Made by a program: the position numbers and the translations under genes
The notes under the pieces: generated by a model
The model's database searches: none
Seen by the model: the letters and a program-made list of their open reading frames with translations, nothing else
What the model was told of the DNA's origin: nothing
Source: an uncultured Acetobacter sp.
Lineage (GTDB): Bacteria; Pseudomonadota; Alphaproteobacteria; Acetobacterales; Acetobacteraceae
DNA: 20,711 nucleotides
Direction: 5' to 3'
Assembly: GCF_937875265.1 (NCBI RefSeq)
Contig: NZ_CALLXM010000204.1
Location: forward strand, 1 to 20,711
Shown: in pieces, positions 14,866 to 20,711 of the stretch
How the letters are laid out: the number at the start of each line of letters is the position of its first letter
Position numbering within the stretch: the stretch's first letter is position 1

Positions 14866-16338
14866 ATGAATGACGCGCCACTCCATCCACCCGTTCAATC
14901 GGCTGGCATTTTTGCAGCATATGATGTTCCGGATTTTTTCTGTGAACTCATGAACCGCAAGGATAAGGTGCCTCCCAACCTGCTGGAAATTAAGAAGCGT
15001 CTGGCACATTTTGCACTGACAGACCTGCGGCATCGCACAACTGCGGCGGAAGCGCAGCTTTACCGGCTAGGCATTACATTTACAGTCTATTCAGACCGTG
15101 AAGCGATAGACCGCGTTCTGCCGTTTGACGCTATCCCGCGCGTTCTGACTGCCGCAGAATGGGAGCATATTGAACGCGGCGTGCAGCAACGTGTTCAGGC
15201 TATCAATCTTTTCCTGCACGATATCTACCATGATCGCGCCATTTTGCGGGACGGCATTATTCCGGCAGAACTGGTGCTAAAAAACCCGAATTACTGTGAG
15301 GCCATGGTTGGCCTGAACGTGCCCGGCGGCGTGTATGTGCATATTAACGGCACTGACCTTATCCGTGATCAGGAAGGGCGTTTCCTGATTCTGGAAGACA
15401 ATGCCCGCACCCCATCCGGTGTGTCTTACGTGATAGAAAACCGGCATATGATGCTCAGGCTCATGCCTGATCTGGCAACCGGCATTCCCCTCCGCTCGGT
15501 GGACGAATACGGGCTAAAACTGCACCAGAGCCTGTGCGAGGTCTCACCAGAAGGTGTGCTGGACCCGCAGGTCGTTCTACTTTCTCCCGGCATTTATAAT
15601 TCCGCTTATTTCGAGCATGTTTTTCTGGCCCGCGAGATGGGTGTACCTCTGGTTGAAGGCCGGGATCTGGTGGTGGAGAACCACCGCGTTTTCATGCGAA
15701 CCGTGGCAGGACTACGGCCCGTTCATGCCATTTATCGCCGTCTGAACGACGAATTTCTGGACCCTCTGGCGTTCAATCCGGAAAGCATGCTGGGTGTACC
15801 CGGGCTGGTAGAAGCCTATCGCCGGGGAAATGTGACCATTGCAAACGCGCTGGGCACTGGCGTTGCGGATGACAAAGCCGTTTACGCCTATATGCCGCGC
15901 ATTATTCGCTATTACCTGAACGAAGAACCCATTTTGGAGAGTGTAAAAACCCATATCTGCGCGGAACCGGAAGGACTGGCTTATACACTGGCTAATATCG
16001 ACAAGCTGGTGATCAAACCTGTTGGGGAGTCTGGCGGGTATGGCATGCTGATCGGCCCACACGCCACGCAAGCCGAACTGGAAGACTTCCGACGCAGGCT
16101 GAGAGAAAACCCAACCAATTACATCAGTCAGCCGGTCATCAATCTGTCTGTCTCCCCCACCCTGTGCCCCAACGGCGTGGAGGCCCGCCATGTGGATTTG
16201 CGGCCCTTTGCCCTGACAGGCCGCTCAACCTGGGTGATGCCCGGCGGCCTTTCACGCGTGGCACTGCGCAAAGGGTCGCTAGTGGTAAATTCTTCACAGG
16301 GGGGTGGCTCTAAAGATACGTGGGTGCTGGCATCATGA
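14866..16338 (+). CDS. Circularly permuted ATP-grasp protein
   Basis: The 490-residue cytoplasmic protein belongs to the circularly permuted ATP-grasp family (COG2308 type). Recognisable segments are NLFLHDIYHDRAILRDG, GVYVHINGTDLIRD followed by FLILEDNARTPSGVSY, IYNSAYFEHVFLAREMGV, LVIKPVGESGGYGMLIG (the ATP-binding lysine and glycine-rich part), and VDLRPFALTG near the end. ATP-grasp enzymes join a carboxylate to an amine or thiol through an acylphosphate, so a peptide-ligase or amide-forming role is likely, but the substrate is not established for this family. The stop overlaps the start of the alpha-E gene (ATGA), so the two are translationally coupled. It is divergent from the transglutaminase and peptidase genes. 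Confidence 0.92.
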   Translation: MNDAPLHPPVQSAGIFAAYDVPDFFCELMNRKDKVPPNLLEIKKRLAHFALTDLRHRTTAAEAQLYRLGITFTVYSDREAIDRVLPFDAIPRVLTAAEWEHIERGVQQRVQAINLFLHDIYHDRAILRDGIIPAELVLKNPNYCEAMVGLNVPGGVYVHINGTDLIRDQEGRFLILEDNARTPSGVSYVIENRHMMLRLMPDLATGIPLRSVDEYGLKLHQSLCEVSPEGVLDPQVVLLSPGIYNSAYFEHVFLAREMGVPLVEGRDLVVENHRVFMRTVAGLRPVHAIYRRLNDEFLDPLAFNPESMLGVPGLVEAYRRGNVTIANALGTGVADDKAVYAYMPRIIRYYLNEEPILESVKTHICAEPEGLAYTLANIDKLVIKPVGESGGYGMLIGPHATQAELEDFRRRLRENPTNYISQPVINLSVSPTLCPNGVEARHVDLRPFALTGRSTWVMPGGLSRVALRKGSLVVNSSQGGGSKDTWVLAS

Positions 16339-17366
16339 CTGAAATTTCCACAGGCCTTTTTCACATGCAGCCGGGACTGAACAATCTGCTCTCCCGTTAT
16401 GGGGAATGCATGATGTGGCTGGCCCGCTACATGGAGCGCATTGAAAATACTGCCCGCCTTCTGGAAGTCACAGAAAGTTTCGTCCGGGGGCCAGACGGGC
16501 AGCCGGGATGGGACACCATTCTGCAGATCCATTCTGATGAAGACTTTTTTTACACACGTCACAAGACCATCACGGAACAGGATGTCATCGCATTTTATGT
16601 GACGGAAAAAGAAAACCCGAACTCCATTAAGGCCATGGCCCATGCTGCACGAGAAAATGCGCGCGCCGTCCGTCCGTTAATCTCAACGGAAATGTGGATG
16701 CAGCTCAATGTTTTTACACGATGGGTACTGGACCTTCATCCTTCCGATATCCGCAAGAATAGTCTTTCCGGCCTGTGCAGCCGCCTGAAGCAGGAATGTC
16801 AGACCCATTATGGCATTACAGAAGGCACCCTGTACCGGGATCAGGCATGGCTGTTTTATCTGCTGGGCAAACATCTGGAGCGCAGCAACCAGATTACCCA
16901 GCTTATTGATATCCGCTATCACACCCTGCTGCCAGGCTATGATGAAGTGGGGTCTGACATTGATATTACGCAGTGGGCGTCCATTCTGCGGTCCGCTGCT
17001 GCGTATCATGCGTTCAGGCGCTTGCAGCCCGTTACGACAACACCCGCTAATGTCGTGGGATTTTTACTGAAGAACGATGCCTTCCCGCGCTCCCTGACCA
17101 CAAGCCTGCGTCTGCTGGACAGCACATTGAGCACTATTGCTGGCCACGGCAGCCTGCGCCGCCTGTGTGCTCCCATTCAAGAGCGCGTGGCGGAGCTACG
17201 TGTCACGCTTGCGGAGCAGACAGTAGACGACATTATTATCCGCGGGCTGCACGAGTATATGGACTGGATTCAAATTCAGATTTCATTGGTGCAGGATGAA
17301 ACGGCACACGCATTCTGGCCCACAATACCCCACAACAGCACCCCACCGGCAGAAGTCGCACAATAG
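16335..17366 (+). CDS. Alpha-E domain protein
   Basis: The 343-residue, almost wholly helical protein of the alpha-E family (COG2307 type) begins at the ATG in the ATGA overlap with the ATP-grasp gene. A GTG at 16320 would add five residues and is less likely. Typical features are LLSRYGECMMWLARYMERIENTARLLEV at the N-terminus (quoted in parts: LLSRYGECMMWLARYMER, then ENTARLLEV), AMAHAARENARAVRPLIS, and FYLLGKHLERSNQITQLID near residues 170-190. Its biochemical role is unknown. It is almost always encoded with the circularly permuted ATP-grasp protein and is thought to act with it. A strong terminator follows. Confidence 0.92.
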   Translation: MTEISTGLFHMQPGLNNLLSRYGECMMWLARYMERIENTARLLEVTESFVRGPDGQPGWDTILQIHSDEDFFYTRHKTITEQDVIAFYVTEKENPNSIKAMAHAARENARAVRPLISTEMWMQLNVFTRWVLDLHPSDIRKNSLSGLCSRLKQECQTHYGITEGTLYRDQAWLFYLLGKHLERSNQITQLIDIRYHTLLPGYDEVGSDIDITQWASILRSAAAYHAFRRLQPVTTTPANVVGFLLKNDAFPRSLTTSLRLLDSTLSTIAGHGSLRRLCAPIQERVAELRVTLAEQTVDDIIIRGLHEYMDWIQIQISLVQDETAHAFWPTIPHNSTPPAEVAQ

Positions 17367-17400
17367 CATGTGAGCGCTGCCGCACGTCATTCACACAGAA

Positions 17401-17440
17401 AAACGACCTGAACAGAGTTTCTGTTCAGGTCGTTTCTTTT
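17401..17440. terminator. Bidirectional terminator between convergent alpha-E and CNNM genes
   Basis: AAACGACCTGAACAG (17401-17415) and CTGTTCAGGTCGTTT (17421-17435) form a perfect 15-bp stem with loop AGTTT. A T-rich run follows on the plus strand, and the A run before it serves the minus-strand gene. Confidence 0.95.
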
Positions 17441-18739
17441 TCAGTTTTCTGCCAGAACCTGACGACTGGCCCGTACGCGGGAGACGCGGCGGCCTTCCAT
17501 TTCAAGCACTTCAAACAACCAGCCGGAATAAACCACTTTGTCCCCCAAGGCAGGTACACGCCGGAGCAAAGCCAGAATCAGACCACCCAGCGTGTGGTAA
17601 CTTCCCTCATCCGGCAAATTCCGCAGGCCAAGACGATCTTTTACTTCATCCGCAGAATCTGTGCCGTCCATTAGCAGGACATCATCCTGTGTTGACGCGT
17701 GATGCGCACTGGTGGACTGAGAGGAATCATGCCGTCCCTCACCCACAATGGCGTCAAACAGATCAGATGCCGTCACAACCCCTTCAAAAGAGCCGTATTC
17801 ATCAAACACAAACGCCATCCCGAGTGAAATGCTGCGCATGCGCTCCAGCATATCCAGCGCTGAAATGCTGTCCGGCACCACCACCATGGCCCGCAGCCCG
17901 GCTTCTATAGAAACAGGCATGCCATCCAGCATGCGGTCCAGCATGTCTTTAGCCAGCACCACGCCCACCGGGTTATCCACGCCGCCTTCACACACTACCA
18001 GACGCGCATAAGTTGTCTGCTTGAGCGCCTTGATCAGCGCATCACGCCCTGCATGGCGGTCAATCCAGTAGAGTTCGTTACGCGGGGTCATGATGGCGCG
18101 CACCGGCCTGTCTGCCAGACGCAGCAGACGCTCGATCATGGTGCGCTCTTCATGCTCCAGCACACCGGAGCGGGCCCCTTCTGCAATATACGCTTTCAGC
18201 TCTTCTTCCGTCAGCGTCTGGCTCACGGCATCCCCTGCACCCATCAGCTTGAGCACGATATTGGAAGACTGACGCAGGACCCACACCACCGGGCGCGTGG
18301 CATGCGCCAGAATTTCCAGCGTTAAAGCCAGACGGGCTGCTACTTTTTCCGGCTCACGCAGCGCCAGCTGTTTGGGCACCAGTTCCCCCAGCACCAGCAT
18401 AAGTGCAGTAATGGCAATAACCACCAGCACCATGGAAACCTGAGCCGCCACAGGCCGCAGGAAATCAATCTGTTCCAGCATGGGGGTGAGATGTGCCTCA
18501 ACCTGCACACCGCCAAACGTCCCTTCCAGAATGGACACCAGCGTCATGCCCACCTGCACAGTTGGCAGGAAAATCTGCGGATCTTCTGCCAGACGCATGG
18601 CACGATCTGCCCCGCGCACGCCCTGCTCCCGCAAAATAGCCAGACGCGGCATTCTGACCGAAATCAGAGCCAGTTCTCCCATGGCAAAAACGGCGTTCAG
18701 AATAACCAGCAGAAAAATAATCAGAATGGAAATAGTCAT
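17441..18739 (-). CDS. CNNM/CBS/CorC-HlyC domain membrane protein
   Basis: The 432-residue protein is taken from the ATG at 18739, which begins the first membrane helix (MTISILIIFLLVILNAVFAM). The frame is open to 18862 but those residues are not hydrophobic and look non-coding. The CNNM (DUF21) transmembrane domain spans about 1-190, including GELVPKQLA at 118-126. Two CBS domains lie at about 212-333 (RPVRAIMTPR, FVFDEYGSFEGVVTASDL) and a CorC/HlyC domain at about 352-427 (DEGSYHTLGGLIL). The family is often labelled hemolysin-like or TlyC, but evidence for relatives points to magnesium/cobalt efflux or ion homeostasis in the inner membrane. It is separated from hpnH by a terminator. No clear ribosome binding site was found. 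Confidence 0.88.
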   Translation of the reverse strand: MTISILIIFLLVILNAVFAMGELALISVRMPRLAILREQGVRGADRAMRLAEDPQIFLPTVQVGMTLVSILEGTFGGVQVEAHLTPMLEQIDFLRPVAAQVSMVLVVIAITALMLVLGELVPKQLALREPEKVAARLALTLEILAHATRPVVWVLRQSSNIVLKLMGAGDAVSQTLTEEELKAYIAEGARSGVLEHEERTMIERLLRLADRPVRAIMTPRNELYWIDRHAGRDALIKALKQTTYARLVVCEGGVDNPVGVVLAKDMLDRMLDGMPVSIEAGLRAMVVVPDSISALDMLERMRSISLGMAFVFDEYGSFEGVVTASDLFDAIVGEGRHDSSQSTSAHHASTQDDVLLMDGTDSADEVKDRLGLRNLPDEGSYHTLGGLILALLRRVPALGDKVVYSGWLFEVLEMEGRRVSRVRASRQVLAEN

Positions 18740-18942
18740 TGAATGCGGTGGCCCTGCGTGACGAAGGAGAGAGGGACGATACGGGATGACGGCCCCTGTG
18801 GCCAGTATGGGTTGCCTGAGTCTGGCAGATCTCATCCTTATGCGGAAAACGGAGTTCCGCACGCGCTCTCATGCGGAAGGCGTATACCTGCCAGAGAGAC
18901 AAATCAGGCAAAAATCGACCTTATCCCGTAACCTACCTACAT

Positions 18943-18979
18943 AAAAAAAGAGCGGCCCCTTTGCAGGAACCGCTCTTTT
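18943..18979 (-). terminator. Terminator of hpnH (possibly bidirectional)
   Basis: AAAAGAGCGG (18946-18955) and CCGCTCTTTT (18970-18979) form a 10-bp stem around a 14-base loop. On the minus strand a run of T follows, 27 bases after the hpnH stop. Confidence 0.88.
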
Positions 18980-19005
18980 AATGGAGTCGCGAACTGAAAA
19001 AGTGA

Positions 19006-20214
19006 TCAGTCTGCTGCAGTCGCTTCCACCGGAGTTGCTGCTTTAGCATCTGCGTTCGCGGCGTCCGTGCGAATTACCTTCACGCGCGGTGCCTTAGCAG
19101 GCTTGCGGGCAGCAATTTCTTCCATCTGCTCTTCCACCTGCTTGGAGAAGACGTACTGAGCAGGCCGCTGGTTAGCGAGGGAGATTTCCGGCGCCATCGG
19201 CTTTTCAGTTTCCGGCCCGAACAGAGCGACTTTTGCAATGTGCCAGGGGCGACGCACAGCATCCATCACAGCGGTAGATTCGTAACCGGAATGCACCATG
19301 CAGTCGGCGCATTTTTCATAGTTTCCGGTGCCGTAATCATCCCACTTGGTGTCTTCCATCAGCTCATTGAAAGACTTGGCATAACCTTCACCCAGCAGAT
19401 AGCACGGACGCTGCCAGCCAAAAACATTACGCAGGGGCTTGCCCCAGGGGGTGCAATGATACTGCTCATTCCCTGCCAGGAAGTTCAGGAACAGCGGGGA
19501 CTGCGTAAACCGCCATTTCTTGCCTTTGCCCAGACGGAAGACATCACGGAACAGCTGTTTGGTTTTCTGGCGGTTAAGGAAGTGTGCCTGATCAGGCGCA
19601 CGTTCATACGCATAACCCGGTGCCGTCATGATCCCGTCCACACCCATCGCCATCACTTCATCAAAGAAGGACGCAATGCGTTTGGGGTCTGCACCATCAA
19701 ACAGGGTGCAGTTGATGGACAGACGGAAACCGCGTGCCTTGGCCTTTTTAATGGCTGCAACAGCGCGCTCATACACCCCGTCCTGACAGACGGAGGAGTC
19801 ATGCATGGATTTATCGCCATCCAGATGCACATCCCATGAGAAGAACGGAGAGGGTTCATACTCATCCATCTTCTTTTCAAGCAGAAGGGCGTTTGTGCAC
19901 AGATAGACGTATTTTTTCCGGGCGATCAGGCCACGGACAATCTCCGGCATTTCCTTGTGCAGCAGGGGCTCACCCCCGGCCACGGCAATGACGGGTGCGC
20001 CCGCTTCCGCATCCGCATCCAGGCATTCCTGAACGGTCATGCGCTGGTTGAGAATGGCCGCAGGATAATCAATCTTACCACATCCGGCACATGCCAGATT
20101 GCAGCGAAAAAGCGGTTCAAGCATCAGAACCAGTGGGTAACGCTTGCGCCCGGTGATGTGCTGTTTGACGACATAACTGCCGACCCTGACGGCCTGCATT
20201 ATAGGTACGGCCAT
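19006..20214 (-). CDS. hpnH: Adenosyl-hopene transferase, radical SAM (HpnH)
   Basis: HpnH joins a 5'-deoxyadenosyl group to diploptene, the first step in making side-chain-extended hopanoids such as bacteriohopanetetrol, at the inner membrane. The 402-residue protein has the radical SAM signature FRCNLACAGCGK with Cys38, Cys42 and Cys45 for the [4Fe-4S] cluster. It also has AVAGGEPLLH at about 78-87 (the SAM-binding GGE motif), SWDVHLDGDKSMHD, and a late cysteine group in YEKCADCMVHSGYE. The N-terminal MAVPIMQAVRVGSYV and the overall pattern are characteristic of HpnH. A C-terminal Ala/Lys-rich tail of about 35 residues (ending EATAAD) is beyond the conserved core. GGGGGT just upstream supports the start. 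It is divergent from a dxs-like gene. Confidence 0.95.
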   Translation of the reverse strand: MAVPIMQAVRVGSYVVKQHITGRKRYPLVLMLEPLFRCNLACAGCGKIDYPAAILNQRMTVQECLDADAEAGAPVIAVAGGEPLLHKEMPEIVRGLIARKKYVYLCTNALLLEKKMDEYEPSPFFSWDVHLDGDKSMHDSSVCQDGVYERAVAAIKKAKARGFRLSINCTLFDGADPKRIASFFDEVMAMGVDGIMTAPGYAYERAPDQAHFLNRQKTKQLFRDVFRLGKGKKWRFTQSPLFLNFLAGNEQYHCTPWGKPLRNVFGWQRPCYLLGEGYAKSFNELMEDTKWDDYGTGNYEKCADCMVHSGYESTAVMDAVRRPWHIAKVALFGPETEKPMAPEISLANQRPAQYVFSKQVEEQMEEIAARKPAKAPRVKVIRTDAANADAKAATPVEATAAD

Positions 20215-20620
20215 AAACCCCCGCTCCGGCGCATTTCATACGCCTGCATCATAACTGAGTGAGACTATTCATAATCTGTCAAAACGTAGCCATGCCGGAC
20301 ACCGGCACCTGCTCACCTTTGTCACGGCCACCGCAGGAACGGCGCACACAGCCACGTATGGAACTGTTCGCCTGCATATAGGTTGGCTCGTTTGTCAAGC
20401 TCAAGCCTTTTTCAAAGCGTGTGATAAAAAAGACACAATATGGAGTTACTTTTAATTGTAGACTTGCCTTCTGACCTGAAACACTAAACCAAAATGCGCA
20501 CATCGCGATGTGCGAAAATACTTTGCGCGACGTTAAGACACACTCAAGGCAACGAAATACCGCCCCATAACCTCAGGACGGCATTCCGCTTCCCAAAAGA
20601 AAGAAGATGGAAACGATCGC
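20215..20620. other. Divergent promoter region between hpnH and the dxs-like gene
   Basis: These 406 bases contain no convincing gene (a 74-residue minus-strand frame at 20279-20503 lacks a ribosome binding site and coding character). An AT-richer stretch at 20400-20500 is the likely promoter area for the plus-strand gene. A perfect palindrome lies at 20497-20514. Confidence 0.5.
20497..20514. promoter_or_regulatory. Perfect 18-bp palindrome, possible operator
   Basis: CGCACATCG followed directly by CGATGTGCG is an exact inverted repeat with no spacer, about 107 bases before the dxs-like start. The size and symmetry suit a dimeric regulator site. A terminator is unlikely because there is no loop or T run. 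Confidence 0.45.
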
Positions 20621-20711
20621 ATGGATACGTCTCACAACAAAAATGCACAGCCGCCCATCCCCACCCTAGGCCGTTTTCCTGCTCTGGACCGGGTGACCCA
20701 TCCGTCTGACA
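20621..20711 (+). CDS. dxs: N-terminus of a probable 1-deoxy-D-xylulose-5-phosphate synthase (partial)
   Basis: Thirty residues are visible before the window ends, starting MDTSHNKNAQPP and reaching LGRFPALDRVTHPSD. The segment P-x-LDRVxxPSD at this distance from the start is the usual opening of Dxs, which condenses pyruvate and glyceraldehyde 3-phosphate in the first step of the MEP pathway. The position next to hpnH fits, because dxs is often beside hopanoid genes in these bacteria. A purine-rich AAGAAGATGG lies 12-15 bases before the ATG. With so little sequence the call is tentative. Confidence 0.65.
   Translation, partial: MDTSHNKNAQPPIPTLGRFPALDRVTHPSD

Noticed and set aside
18740..18862. 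N-terminal extension of the CNNM protein
   Set aside because: The 41 extra residues are Arg-rich and precede the first membrane helix; the ATG at 18739 gives the usual family start.
20254..20282. TTGACA on the minus strand as the hpnH -35 box
   Set aside because: No acceptable -10 element lies 16-18 bases downstream; the nearest TATGAT is about 23 bases away.
20279..20503. 74-residue minus-strand open frame upstream of hpnH
   Set aside because: No ribosome binding site or recognisable protein character; it occupies what looks like the divergent promoter region.

Overview
The window looks like chromosome of an acetic acid bacterium (Acetobacteraceae, most like Acetobacter). The reasons are the high-GC alphaproteobacterial gene style, an hpnH hopanoid radical-SAM gene next to what appears to be the start of dxs, and large proteins with a Hint_2 (hedgehog/intein-like) domain, a family that is expanded in these bacteria. 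I see no tRNA, rRNA, CRISPR array or transposase.

Left part (1-8036) is mostly housekeeping. It holds the 3' end of an unidentified membrane-type gene with its terminator, a secreted YbaY-like plus META-domain protein, and a minus-strand run of three genes (TPR protein, ispE, small conserved protein). A divergent uracil-DNA glycosylase-like gene and a soluble lytic transglycosylase with a strong terminator follow.

The centre (8170-12410) is the unusual part. It contains two tandem cassettes, each made of a 109-residue peptide with a double-glycine leader (class II bacteriocin/colicin V style) and a glycine-zipper body, followed by a 492-residue Hint-domain protein. The two peptides differ at about 20 positions. 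The two Hint genes and their flanks are identical by eye over about 1590 bp, with sharp borders. Each pair is separated by a conserved hairpin and by a C-rich/G-rich pair that could mask the Hint ribosome binding site. No immunity gene, peptidase-containing ABC exporter or other partner lies in the window. I treat this as the best candidate for an undescribed system: a secreted peptide coupled to an autoprocessing protein.

The right part holds a four-gene cluster of a kind widely conserved but functionally obscure. A Peptidase_Mx-type zinc protease and a transglutaminase-like protein lie on the minus strand, divergent from a circularly permuted ATP-grasp and an alpha-E protein on the plus strand that overlap by four bases. 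Next come a CNNM/CBS/CorC transporter-like membrane protein and hpnH (both minus strand). The window ends in a gene that looks like the N-terminus of dxs, so hopanoid tailoring and isoprenoid precursor supply start from one shared 406-bp intergenic region. ispE at 2010-2912 is a second isoprenoid-precursor gene in the same window.
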